Shown here: in pieces, positions 6,504 through 12,999 of the stretch
Numbering within the stretch: the first letter of the stretch is position 1
How the letters are laid out: each line of letters opens with the position of its first letter
NCBI GenBank assembly: GCA_902492105.1
Contig: CABUKD010000041.1
Span: 1 to 14,863, forward strand
Direction: 5' to 3'
Source of the DNA: an uncultured Clostridium sp.
Lineage (GTDB): Bacteria; Bacillota; Clostridia; TANB77; CAG-508
DNA length: 14,863 nucleotides
Position numbers and translations under genes: made by a program
Notes under the pieces: generated by a model
What the model was told of the DNA's origin: nothing
Databases searched by the model: none
Seen by the model: the letters and a program-made list of their open reading frames with translations, nothing else

Positions 6504-6587
6504 ATGACCCGATGGTTTAAAATGAAAACAATAATCCAAGGGTTTTTCTACGAAGATTCATATAATATCATTAAAAATAAAAATTAG
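6504..6587 (+). CDS. 27-codon ORF between T-box and tyrS, possible leader peptide
   Basis: ATG at 6504 is preceded by an excellent ribosome site, GGAGGTGAT (6492-6500), with 7 nt from GGAGG to ATG. It encodes MTRWFKMKTIIQGFFYEDSY then NIIKNKN and ends at TAG (6585-6587). It lies after the terminator, so it is transcribed only on read-through. The stop is 18 nt before the tyrS ATG and in the same frame, separated from it by this one TAG. Translation could be coupled to tyrS or help open its ribosome site. I recognise no family; it may be a chance ORF, although the ribosome site is stronger than that of tyrS. Confidence 0.45.
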   Translation: MTRWFKMKTIIQGFFYEDSYNIIKNKN

Positions 6588-6605
6588 AATGGAGTGTATA
6601 TTAAT

Positions 6606-7769
6606 ATGAATGATAAATTAGAAATAATAAAAAGAAAAGCAGTACAAATTTTTTCAGAAGAAGATTTAGACAAAAAAATTAATAGTGGAAAGAAACTAAC
6701 AATAAAATTAGGAGCAGATCCATCAAGACCTGATTTACATATAGGACATAGTGTAGTATTAAGAGTATTAAAACAATTTCAAGATATGGGACACGAAGTA
6801 GTATTTGTTGTTGGAGATTTTACAGGAATGATAGGAGATCCATCAGGAAAAAATAAAACTAGACCAGCATTAACATTTGAACAGACTAGAAAATCAGCAG
6901 AAACATATTTAGAACAAGCTACAAAAATACTGGATAAAAATAAAACAAGAATAGCATTTAATTCAGAATGGTTATCTAGGATGAATTTTGAAGATGTAAT
7001 AAGATTAGCAAGTAAATATACAGTAGCAAGATTAATGGAAAGAGATGATTTTAAAAATAGATTTGAAAACAATTTACCTCTTTCAATGCATGAATTATTA
7101 TATCCTCTAATGCAGGGATATGATTCAGTCGAATTAAAAGCAGATATAGAAATTGGTGGAACGGACCAAACTTTTAACTTATTAGTAGGCAGAGAATTGC
7201 AAAAAGACTATGGTCAGGAAAGCCAAGTTGTAATGACATTTCCTTTATTAGTAGGACTAGATGGAAAAGAAAAAATGAGTAAATCATTAGACAATTACAT
7301 TGGATTAACTGATAGTCCTTTTGAAAAATTTGAAAAAAGTATGAAAATTCCTGATGAAGTATTAAGACAATATTTTGAACTTGCAACAGATTTACCGATT
7401 GAAGAAATAAATGAAATTATGGAAAAAAATATAAGAATAGCTCACATGGAATTTGCAAGAGAGTTATTAAAGATGTATGATGACGAAAGTGAATTTGATA
7501 AAGTAAAAGAAAGATATGAAAATATTGCTAAAGGTAATATACCAGATAATATTAAGCAAATTAAAATAAATGAAGATAGTTTGAACATATGTAATTTATT
7601 AGTTACAGTTGGCTTTGCTAGTTCTAAATCAGAAGCAAAAAGAATGGTTATGGGTAAAGGCGTAAAAATCGATGGTAGATTGGTAGATGATTACAATGAA
7701 ATAATAAATTTAAAAGAAAGTAAGATTATACAATTTGGTAAAAATAGATTTATTCAAACTGTGAGATAA
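6606..7769 (+). CDS. tyrS: tyrosyl-tRNA synthetase
   Basis: A 387-aa class I TyrRS that charges tRNA-Tyr. The Rossmann catalytic domain has the HIGH motif (45-48 in GADPSRPDLHIGHS), the GDFTGMIGDPSG block (70-81), DIEIGGTDQTFNLLVGR (180-196) and KMSKS (223-227). A C-terminal S4 RNA-binding domain covers about 325-385 (FASSKSEAKRMVMGKGVKIDG). The sequence resembles the subgroup that includes TyrZ rather than the shorter-N-terminus TyrS of Bacillus. ATG 6606 was chosen over an in-frame GTG at 6594 because GGAG (6591-6594) lies 11 nt before it and would overlap the GTG. Regulation is by the upstream T-box. Confidence 0.96.
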   Translation: MNDKLEIIKRKAVQIFSEEDLDKKINSGKKLTIKLGADPSRPDLHIGHSVVLRVLKQFQDMGHEVVFVVGDFTGMIGDPSGKNKTRPALTFEQTRKSAETYLEQATKILDKNKTRIAFNSEWLSRMNFEDVIRLASKYTVARLMERDDFKNRFENNLPLSMHELLYPLMQGYDSVELKADIEIGGTDQTFNLLVGRELQKDYGQESQVVMTFPLLVGLDGKEKMSKSLDNYIGLTDSPFEKFEKSMKIPDEVLRQYFELATDLPIEEINEIMEKNIRIAHMEFARELLKMYDDESEFDKVKERYENIAKGNIPDNIKQIKINEDSLNICNLLVTVGFASSKSEAKRMVMGKGVKIDGRLVDDYNEIINLKESKIIQFGKNRFIQTVR

Positions 7770-7823
7770 ATTACAATTTAGTAGTTTGTAAAATAGTAAT
7801 TTATAGTTTGGAGGAGATTCTCT

Positions 7824-8024
7824 ATGAAAGATAAAAATGTTAGAAATAGTGGAATGGGTTTTATAAGTGTATTAACATTAATGTTTGTTGTATTAAAATT
7901 AACAAATAATATTAGTTGGTCTTGGATATGGGTATTATCTCCAATCTGGATTTCGTTGATTTTAATTGCCTTAGTGTTTGGAATAATTTTAGTTATTGGG
8001 AGACTAAAAAAAGGGAAATGGTAA
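7824..8024 (+). CDS. small membrane protein, 'transmembrane Fragile-X-F'-like
   Basis: A 66-aa protein with two hydrophobic segments (about residues 12-27 and 36-59). The block GMGFISVLTLMFVVLKLTNN with SWSWIWVLSPIWIS matches small proteins often annotated as 'transmembrane Fragile-X-F protein'; that name carries no known function and is also found in phages. The tail RLKKGKW is basic, probably cytoplasmic. Ribosome site GGAGGAG 8 nt before the ATG. It follows tyrS by 54 nt with no promoter or terminator between, so it may be co-transcribed. Confidence 0.7.
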   Translation: MKDKNVRNSGMGFISVLTLMFVVLKLTNNISWSWIWVLSPIWISLILIALVFGIILVIGRLKKGKW

Positions 8025-8044
8025 ATTATAAAATGAAAGGTTAA

Positions 8045-8635
8045 ATGAATAGTAATATGGCCAAGAATAAGAAAACAATAATTGTAATTTTAAGTATCAT
8101 ATTAATGATACCTATTGGAATATTTGTTGCATATAAGGTAATTGAAAATATCGTTACAAATGGAGAAAACTTTAATTTAAATGTTGAAAATGTTAGTCCT
8201 ACTCCTATTAATCCAGTCAATAATGGGGAAAATATAGAATGGAATGAAATAACAAAAGATGGTGTTAATGAAGAGTTATTATTTCAAAATGTAGATAAAA
8301 ATAATTTAGAAAAAATTGCGAAACTATTACAATCTTTAAGTGTAGAAATTGCTCAAAAAGAAAAAGAAGATATTAATTTTTATTTAAGTGCAGGATGGTA
8401 TCAATATACATTAGATAGTAGACAATTTAACGAAGTTATCAATATGGGAAAGGATGCTATAAAACCATTGTACTTAATCATATATAAAAGTCCAGATCAA
8501 GGATCTTATGAGTATATTTGTACAATGGCATTATCAAAACTAGTTAATTTTGATGATGTAACAGATTCTTGGTCTACTTCAAAAGAATTTCTAGAAAAGT
8601 TTAATCAAAAAATTATTAGTGGTAGAGAGGAATAA
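8045..8635 (+). CDS. secreted or membrane-anchored protein, unknown function
   Basis: A 196-aa protein with one N-terminal hydrophobic helix (about 12-32) after a lysine-rich start, giving a signal anchor, or less likely a cleaved signal peptide. A low-complexity N/P-rich stretch (about 40-60) links to a C-terminal helical part. The pattern RQFNEVINMGKDAIKPLYLIIYKSPDQGSYEYICTMALSKL (shown in part) resembles HEAT-like segments in other small Firmicutes proteins; this is a weak likeness. Start at 8045 has AAAGG only 4 nt upstream; Met5 (8057) is an alternative. It lies 20 nt after the Fragile-X-F-like gene, in the same unit. Confidence 0.6.
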   Translation: MNSNMAKNKKTIIVILSIILMIPIGIFVAYKVIENIVTNGENFNLNVENVSPTPINPVNNGENIEWNEITKDGVNEELLFQNVDKNNLEKIAKLLQSLSVEIAQKEKEDINFYLSAGWYQYTLDSRQFNEVINMGKDAIKPLYLIIYKSPDQGSYEYICTMALSKLVNFDDVTDSWSTSKEFLEKFNQKIISGREE

Positions 8636-8665
8636 ATTACAAGTTATATAATCTGTAAGAATACG

Positions 8666-8752
8666 GCACCAAAAGATATATTCGTCTCGTAAGATAATAA
8701 AATAATTTAATCAACTGTAACAGAATATTTTTTTGGTGCTTGCATTTTTTTA
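8666..8752 (+). terminator. probable terminator of the tyrS unit
   Basis: GCACCAAAAGATATATTC (8666-8683) and GAATATTTTTTTGGTGC (8723-8739) form an almost perfect inverted repeat with a 39-nt loop, followed by TTGCATTTTTTT. The loop is long for an intrinsic terminator, but it ends the gene series and precedes a new promoter. Confidence 0.5.
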
Positions 8753-8768
8753 TATTATGTGTTAAGAT
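8740..8768 (+). promoter_or_regulatory. promoter of tRNA-Trp
   Basis: TTGCAT (8740-8745), 17-bp spacer, TAAGAT (8763-8768). The start point would be near 8775, about 17 nt before the mature tRNA. The -35 box touches the upstream terminator hairpin. Confidence 0.6.
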
Positions 8769-8791
8769 ATTAAAGTAGTTGTTTAAGAAAT

Positions 8792-8866
8792 AGGGGTATA
8801 GTGTTAATGGTAGCACATCGGTCTCCAAAACCGCCTGTGAGGGTTCGAATCCTTCTACCCCTGCCA
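8792..8866 (+). tRNA. tRNA-Trp (anticodon CCA)
   Basis: A 75-nt tRNA including encoded CCA. Acceptor arms AGGGGTA (8792-8798) and TACCCCT (8856-8862) pair, discriminator G, then CCA. D arm GTGT/GCAC, anticodon loop CTCCAAA with anticodon CCA, T arm GAGGG-TTCGAAT-CCTTC. The 27-43 pair of the anticodon stem looks mismatched (T-C), and the variable loop is 4 nt. Own promoter and a strong terminator make it a single-gene unit. Confidence 0.96.
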
Positions 8867-8870
8867 TATT

Positions 8871-8909
8871 AATATGCAAAAACAAAATCTTGTTTTTGCA
8901 TATTTTTTT
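8871..8909 (+). terminator. tRNA-Trp intrinsic terminator
   Basis: A perfect 15-bp stem, AATATGCAAAAACAA (8871-8885) and its complement (8890-8904), 4-nt loop, T-run to 8909. It starts 4 nt after the tRNA CCA. Confidence 0.9.
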
Positions 8910-8924
8910 ATTTTATGTTATAAT
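8896..8924 (+). promoter_or_regulatory. promoter of the 8942 gene, inside the tRNA terminator
   Basis: TTGCAT (8896-8901) is part of the right arm of the tRNA-Trp terminator; 17 bp later is TATAAT (8919-8924). Transcription would start near 8931. A second TATAAT (8928-8933) has no good -35. Confidence 0.65.
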
Positions 8925-8941
8925 AATTATAATACTTAATT

Positions 8942-9247
8942 TTGAAAGGAGCCTTTTTTATAAATCCTCAAATTAAAGCATCTCGGGATTTGCTAGAAAA
9001 GCAAGCATACGAAAAATATTATGGACCAATCAAAAAAATTTTAGACGATGCTGTAAGATACTTCGTTGAAAACCCCACCAAAAGTAGCATTGTCATGCCA
9101 ATTCCTGACAACACTGTAGCTTGCTATAACGTTTTAGAGTCAATGGCATCCAAGTATCAGCTGTACCTCAAGGACGTTTGGTATTCTACAAAAAAGGTAC
9201 GTATCTATGCAGAACCCTATTGGGACCCATATGATGACATTATTTAA
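8942..9247 (+). CDS. small conserved-looking protein, unknown function, unusual start
   Basis: About 95-101 aa, soluble, no signal peptide. Mixed helix and strand: a helical part (about QIKASRDLLEKQAYEKYYGP), then SSIVMPIPDN, and an acidic aromatic tail YWDPYDDII. I recognise no family. C-ending codons are more frequent than in neighbours (AAC CCC ACC, GAC AAC), suggesting strong expression or different origin. The start is unclear. The frame opens at TTG 8942, but AAAGGAG (8945-8951) lies inside it, and no ATG/GTG/TTG occurs at a proper distance; the codon 8 nt after GGAG is ATA (8960). The next in-frame TTG (8990) lacks a ribosome site. With transcription starting near 8931, ATA 8960 fits best as a rare start. 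It has its own promoter. Confidence 0.7.
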   Translation: MKGAFFINPQIKASRDLLEKQAYEKYYGPIKKILDDAVRYFVENPTKSSIVMPIPDNTVACYNVLESMASKYQLYLKDVWYSTKKVRIYAEPYWDPYDDII

Positions 9248-9256
9248 TTCCTTTTT

Positions 9257-9280
9257 AAGTGGTAGCAATTGCTATCACTT
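9257..9280 (+). terminator. hairpin after the 8942 gene
   Basis: AAGTGGTAGC (9257-9266) pairs with GCTATCACTT (9271-9280), 10 bp with one G-T, loop AATT. It begins 10 nt after the stop codon. There is no clear T-run after it, so it may be a processing or stabilising hairpin, or an operator-like palindrome, rather than an efficient terminator. Confidence 0.4.
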
Positions 9281-9318
9281 AATTATGTTAAGATTATAAT
9301 ATAAATTTTCAAAAGATA

Positions 9319-9347
9319 TTGCAAGTATTATATAGGTATGTTAAAAT
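9319..9347 (+). promoter_or_regulatory. promoter of the GtrA-like gene
   Basis: TTGCAA (9319-9324), 17-bp spacer, TAAAAT (9342-9347). The start point would be near 9354, with AAAGGAG at 9363-9369 before the ATG at 9379. Confidence 0.6.
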
Positions 9348-9378
9348 TACAATATTATAATAAAAGGAGCACAAATTA

Positions 9379-9834
9379 ATGGAAAATTTAAAAGAAGGTT
9401 TTAAAAAAGTATTTCATAATGAAATCATTTCTTATATTTTTTTTGGTATATTAACTACCTTAGTTAATATTATCGTTTCTTTTGTATTAAAAGCTTGGTT
9501 AAATGTAGAGGGAAATATAGCAAGTACAGTAGGAATTGTTGCTTCTATTTTATTTGCCTATTTTACCAACCGTAAGTGGGTTTTCCATTCTACTGCTCAT
9601 GGTTCTAAAGAAAGGTTTGCAGAATTTGGTAAATTTATTTTAGGTAGGGCTTTTACTATGGTAGTGGAAATTGTAGGTGTATTTTTGTTAAATGATGTAC
9701 TTCATAGTTTCTATACAGTGTTTAGTGAAAATATTGCTTATTTAATTAATAAATGTATTATTACTGTTATAGTTATTATTTTAAACTTTTTTATTAGCAA
9801 ATTTTTTGCTTTCAAAAAACTTTCTAAAAATTAG
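9379..9834 (+). CDS. GtrA family membrane protein
   Basis: A 151-aa protein with four predicted membrane helices (about 15-38, 46-62, 86-107, 121-142), the GtrA/DPMS-like layout. Family markers are YIFFGILTTLVNIIVSF in helix 1, ILFAYFTNRKWVF after helix 2, and NFFISKFFAFK at the end of helix 4. GtrA-type proteins are thought to move or present lipid-linked sugars (such as undecaprenyl-phosphate glucose) for modification of surface polysaccharides. No glycosyltransferase partner lies next to it here, so the substrate is unknown. Ribosome site AAAGGAG 9 nt before the ATG. The broken M23 gene follows by 92 nt with no clear promoter. Confidence 0.88.
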   Translation: MENLKEGFKKVFHNEIISYIFFGILTTLVNIIVSFVLKAWLNVEGNIASTVGIVASILFAYFTNRKWVFHSTAHGSKERFAEFGKFILGRAFTMVVEIVGVFLLNDVLHSFYTVFSENIAYLINKCIITVIVIILNFFISKFFAFKKLSKN

Positions 9835-9926
9835 GATATAAAATATAAAATAATATAAATATTAAATTTAAAATAAAAGAATTTTATTTAGATAAATTGG
9901 GGGTTACTAGAATTGGAGGTATTATC

Positions 9927-10525
9927 ATGTCTAGTAACTTTTTTAAATCTTTTTATGGCATTTTTATTGTTATTATTCTTCTTATTTTCTTTATATCTTG
10001 TTTTTTTGCCCCTGTTATTTTAGGAAATACTAATATTTCTTGGGAAGATATTTTTTATTCCTTTGATTTAAATGATGCCTATATTTGGCCAAGCCCTGGA
10101 TATACTACGATTAATTCCTATTTTGGCTATCGTACTTCTCCTACTGCTGGTGCTAGCTCTTATCATAAAGGGCTTGATATTGGTGCACCTCAAGGAAGCA
10201 ATTTGGTTGCTATTTGTGATGGTAAGATTACATTTACTGGCTTTTTAGGTGGTGGTGGTTATACTATTACCTTAACTACTAGAAATATAAAATTTACCTA
10301 TTGTCATGTTTCTCCTAATTATATTGTTAAAACCGGAGATAACGTAAAAAAGGGCCAAGTGATTGGTCACGTTGGTCCTAAAAATGTATATGGAGTTAAA
10401 CGGTAATCAATATAAAGATGAGAACCGGTAACCCTACAAATGGTGCTACTACTGGCCCTCATCTTCATTTTGGTGTACGTATTAATGGTAATTATGTAGA
10501 TCCTCTTACTTTACTTAAAAAGTAA
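9927..10525 (+). pseudogene. M23 family metallopeptidase, broken by two single-base insertions
   Basis: The intact product would be a ~199-aa membrane-anchored LytM-type peptidoglycan hydrolase. Visible parts: N-terminal helix (9-32), then INSYFGYRTSPT (62-73), HKGLDIGAP (80-88) with zinc ligands His80 and Asp84, and FTYCHVSP with His127. Frame is lost near 10398-10400 (GTTAAACGG, one A too many); the first frame stops at 10404-10406. The middle part (NGNQYKDEN) is in the next frame and again loses frame at 10425-10426 (AACCGG, one C too many). The rest, NPTNGATTGPHLHFGVRING and on to LLKK, is in the third frame and holds the last zinc ligand in HLHFG. Removing one A and one C restores a perfect M23 sequence. 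ATG 9927 has GGAGG 7 nt upstream. True decay and sequencing error are both possible. Confidence 0.88.
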
Positions 10526-10529
10526 GAGG
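10502..10529. terminator. hairpin between the M23 pseudogene and the convergent CD1247-like gene
   Basis: CCTCTTACT (10502-10510) pairs with AGTAAGAGG (10521-10529). The right arm contains the M23 stop codon. It lies between convergent genes and may end transcription from both sides, but neither side has a long T-run. Confidence 0.4.
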
Positions 10530-10548
10530 TATTTGTACATTTATTATA

Positions 10549-11106
10549 TTACATGTCATCATCTTCGTGTTCTTGATTTTGCTTGTCATCTGTTATTAAG
10601 TCTTCATCATCATAAACAATTTCGTCTTTCTCTTCGTCAGCATCCATATCTGCATCAGTATCTATATCTGCACAATGATGGGAACAACTAGAACAATCTT
10701 CTAAGTTGCAGTCCTCATCTTCATTCCAGTCTAACTCAATTACATTATGACATTCTGGACATTCTACTTCTGCATTAGTTTCGCTGTTAATATCTGTTAC
10801 AAATTCATGATTACAGTAAGGACATACTATTTCAAATTCATAGCCTTCTTCGTCCTCATAAATATCACTTTCAATCCCATCTACTGCTTTTTGCACATTA
10901 TCTATTTTTTGTTCAATCTCTTTTTGTCTTTCTTCTACTTCTTTTACTTTTTTATCTGTAAGATAGGTTAAGCGATCAATAATATCCATAAACATAATGG
11001 AAAGTTCTTGAAATTTTTGAGTTACAAATTCTTTATCTTCTTCAGTTTGAAAGTAATTTTCCAAATCTTTTAAAATTGTTTGATAATGATTTCTTAAATC
11101 TGACAT
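10549..11106 (-). CDS. CD1247 N-terminal-domain protein with zinc ribbon
   Basis: A 185-aa acidic protein. Residues 1-55 (MSDLRNHYQTILKDLENYF, then a helical segment) match the small domain named after C. difficile CD1247. A coiled coil rich in K/E follows (about 50-80), then a zinc ribbon with C95PYC98 and C116PEC119. A second Cys/His cluster (C133, C138, C141, HH, C145) and a very acidic D/E tail follow. The family is typical of Clostridia and often sits beside efp; its role is unknown. It follows efp by 26 nt and is probably co-transcribed. The ribosome site GGAAGG is far (over 10 nt) from the ATG. Confidence 0.8.
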   Translation of the reverse strand: MSDLRNHYQTILKDLENYFQTEEDKEFVTQKFQELSIMFMDIIDRLTYLTDKKVKEVEERQKEIEQKIDNVQKAVDGIESDIYEDEEGYEFEIVCPYCNHEFVTDINSETNAEVECPECHNVIELDWNEDEDCNLEDCSSCSHHCADIDTDADMDADEEKDEIVYDDEDLITDDKQNQEHEDDDM

Positions 11107-11132
11107 GTTTTTTATTTACTTCCTTCCGTATT

Positions 11133-11699
11133 TTATACTCTTTCCATATATTCCCCAGTTCTAGTATCAATACGAATAACATCTCCAATATTTACAAACA
11201 TTGGAACTGAAATTTCATAACCATTTTCTAGTGTAGCTGGTTTTCCTGAAGTAGTTGTAGTATTACCAGCAAATCCTGGTTCTGTATATGTAACTTCTAA
11301 TTCAACAAACATTGGTGGTTCTACAGAAAATACATGTCCTTTATAAGAAAGAATTTTTACATTCATATTTTCTTTTAAGAATTTTAAACTATCACCAAGT
11401 TGTTCTTTGTTTAAAGGTAATTGTTCATATGTTTCATTATCCATAAAGTAGTAAATATCACTATCATTATATAAGTATTGCATTTCTCTTTTTTCAATTT
11501 CTGCTGCTGGATATTTTTCTGATGGATTGAATGTTTTTTCAATTACTGCTCCTGAAATAACATTTTTTAATCTTGTTCTAACAAAAGCAGATCCCTTTCC
11601 TGGTTTTACATGTTGGAATTCTACTACTTTAAATACATTTCCATCCATTTCGAATGTTGTTCCATTTCTAAAATCTCCTGCCATATATACTTCTGCCAT
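11133..11699 (-). CDS. efp: elongation factor P
   Basis: A 188-aa EF-P, which enters the ribosomal E site and helps form peptide bonds in polyproline stretches. The N-terminal KOW-like domain has DFRNGTTFEMDGNVFKVVEF and the tip loop HVKPGKGSAFVRTRLKN; Lys35 is in the place of the modified lysine of E. coli EF-P (Lys32 is the preceding one). The two OB domains and the C-terminal signature (GDVIRIDTRTGEY) are complete. The N-terminus is about three residues longer than in many homologues; MAGDFRNG (Met6) would be the classic beginning, but the ribosome site AAAGGGG is placed for the ATG at 11699. It has its own promoter. Confidence 0.96.
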   Translation of the reverse strand: MAEVYMAGDFRNGTTFEMDGNVFKVVEFQHVKPGKGSAFVRTRLKNVISGAVIEKTFNPSEKYPAAEIEKREMQYLYNDSDIYYFMDNETYEQLPLNKEQLGDSLKFLKENMNVKILSYKGHVFSVEPPMFVELEVTYTEPGFAGNTTTTSGKPATLENGYEISVPMFVNIGDVIRIDTRTGEYMERV

Positions 11700-11801
11700 A
11701 TTTCATTTCCCCTTTCAAAATACATTTATTTTTCTAATTTTTTATTTTCAATGGCTTTATTTTTTGTTTTGTGCTTGATTACTTCTATTTTGCACTTTTC
11801 T

Positions 11802-11830
11802 ATTATACATTAGATTCTGTAAAAAAGCAA
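11802..11830 (-). promoter_or_regulatory. efp promoter
   Basis: On the minus strand, TTGCTT (11825-11830), 17-bp spacer, TATAAT (11802-11807). The leader is about 95 nt. The -35 box overlaps the T-tract side of the terminator after the Xaa-Pro peptidase gene. Confidence 0.7.
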
Positions 11831-11846
11831 GTATTACTATGCTTTT
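11821..11846 (-). terminator. terminator after the Xaa-Pro peptidase gene
   Basis: On the minus strand, AAAAGCA pairs with TGCTTTT (7 bp, with a possible inner AGT/ACT extension), followed by TTTT. It lies 52 nt past the stop codon and overlaps the efp -35 box. Confidence 0.6.
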
Positions 11847-11898
11847 CCTCTTAATTTTATCTGTTAAATATAAAGATTATGTGATTCTTTATTTAAGT

Positions 11899-12981
11899 TT
11901 AAAGGTTTGAATCGATTTTATCTACTATAATATAATTTTTGTCCGATTTTGTTAAATTTATGCAACCAGATTTTGTAATTAATACTGTATCTTCAATTCG
12001 AACACCAAATTTGCCTGGTAAATAAATTCCTGGTTCATTGGTAACTACCATATTTTCTTTTAAGTTGTTGTCATTTTTACTATTAACATAAGGAAGTTCA
12101 TGAATGTCTAAACCTACTCCATGACCCAAACTATGTACTAAACTATAGCCATTTAATTTGAAGTCATTTTCTACATTTTTAGAAAGAATTCGAATACTTG
12201 CTCCTTCTTTCATATCTTTTTGTGTTTGCAATTGATTTTTTAAAACTAAATCATAAATTGGTTTTATAGGATCTGGCACAAATCCTGCAAAAATTGTCCT
12301 GGTCATATCTGAACAATATCCATTTACTTTACAACCAAAATCAATGGTAATAGGATCTCCTGCTTCTATTTTCTTTTCTGTTGTTTTGGCATGTGGTTTG
12401 GAAGAATTGTTCCCAGATGCCACTATGGTTTCGAAGGAAATACCTTCTGCTCCATGGTCTAAAAAGTATTTTTCTATTTCATAGGCAATTTGTCTTTCTG
12501 TCATTCCTATTTTAATATATTCTAGCAAGTGACTAAAACAATCATCTGTTAAATTACAGGCCTTTTGTATGAAATTTATTTCTGCTTCGTCTTTTATCAT
12601 TCTTTGCTTTTCTAGAATACTCTCGGTTTCTTCTAGTTGATTGGCTTTATATAACTGCATATATTTTTTATACATGGCATAAGTAACATAGTTTTCTTCA
12701 AATCCTACGTTCTCACAGAAAGAGAAAAAGTTTTCATAGTCATATTTACTTACATTAGAAGCATTATGAACAATAATATCATCATCAATCGTTAAGACAG
12801 ATTGTACTTCTTCTAAGTATCTACTGTCTGTGATATAATGATTTTCTTTTCTTGTAATTAATAATACTCCTTCTGCATGGATTCCAGTTAAATACCTAAC
12901 ATTAACTGGATTAGAAATAATCATGCCTTGCATATCTAGCCCACGAAGTTTTTCCCTTAGCCATTTAATTTTTGTATTCAT
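11899..12981 (-). CDS. Xaa-Pro aminopeptidase / M24B family peptidase
   Basis: A 360-aa peptidase that removes N-terminal residues preceding proline, cytoplasmic, dimetal. N-terminal creatinase-like domain (about 1-125: MIISNPVNVRYLTG) and C-terminal pita-bread domain. All five metal ligands are visible: Asp214 (ITIDFG), Asp225 (SDMTRT), His287 (GHGVGLDIHE), Glu316 (VTNEPGIYL) and Glu330 (GVRIEDTVL). His197 (PHAKT) is a typical substrate-site residue. ATG 12981 was chosen because GAGG lies 8 nt upstream and overlaps the in-frame GTG at 12990. It starts 18 nt after the prepilin peptidase stop and is followed by a terminator, so it ends the yqeG operon. In Firmicutes it commonly precedes efp, as here. 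Confidence 0.93.
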   Translation of the reverse strand: MNTKIKWLREKLRGLDMQGMIISNPVNVRYLTGIHAEGVLLITRKENHYITDSRYLEEVQSVLTIDDDIIVHNASNVSKYDYENFFSFCENVGFEENYVTYAMYKKYMQLYKANQLEETESILEKQRMIKDEAEINFIQKACNLTDDCFSHLLEYIKIGMTERQIAYEIEKYFLDHGAEGISFETIVASGNNSSKPHAKTTEKKIEAGDPITIDFGCKVNGYCSDMTRTIFAGFVPDPIKPIYDLVLKNQLQTQKDMKEGASIRILSKNVENDFKLNGYSLVHSLGHGVGLDIHELPYVNSKNDNNLKENMVVTNEPGIYLPGKFGVRIEDTVLITKSGCINLTKSDKNYIIVDKIDSNL

Positions 12982-12999
12982 ACAAACCACCTCACCTAT

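Noticed and set aside
6306..6539. Minus-strand 77-aa frame over the T-box
   Set aside because: It overlaps the riboswitch and terminator, which have clear structure on the plus strand; no ribosome site.
6184..7804. Short AT-rich direct repeat AAAATAGTAATTT at about 6184 and 7790
   Set aside because: Only about 13 bases in very AT-rich DNA; chance is enough.
8637..8885. Minus-strand 82-aa reading frame containing GVEGFEPSQAVLETDVLPL
   Set aside because: This is the antisense of tRNA-Trp, a well-known source of false protein predictions; no ribosome site and it covers the terminator and promoter as well.
11527..11813. Plus-strand frames opposite the efp start and its promoter
   Set aside because: They cross the efp promoter and are rich in F/Y/I from AT-rich DNA; no ribosome site.
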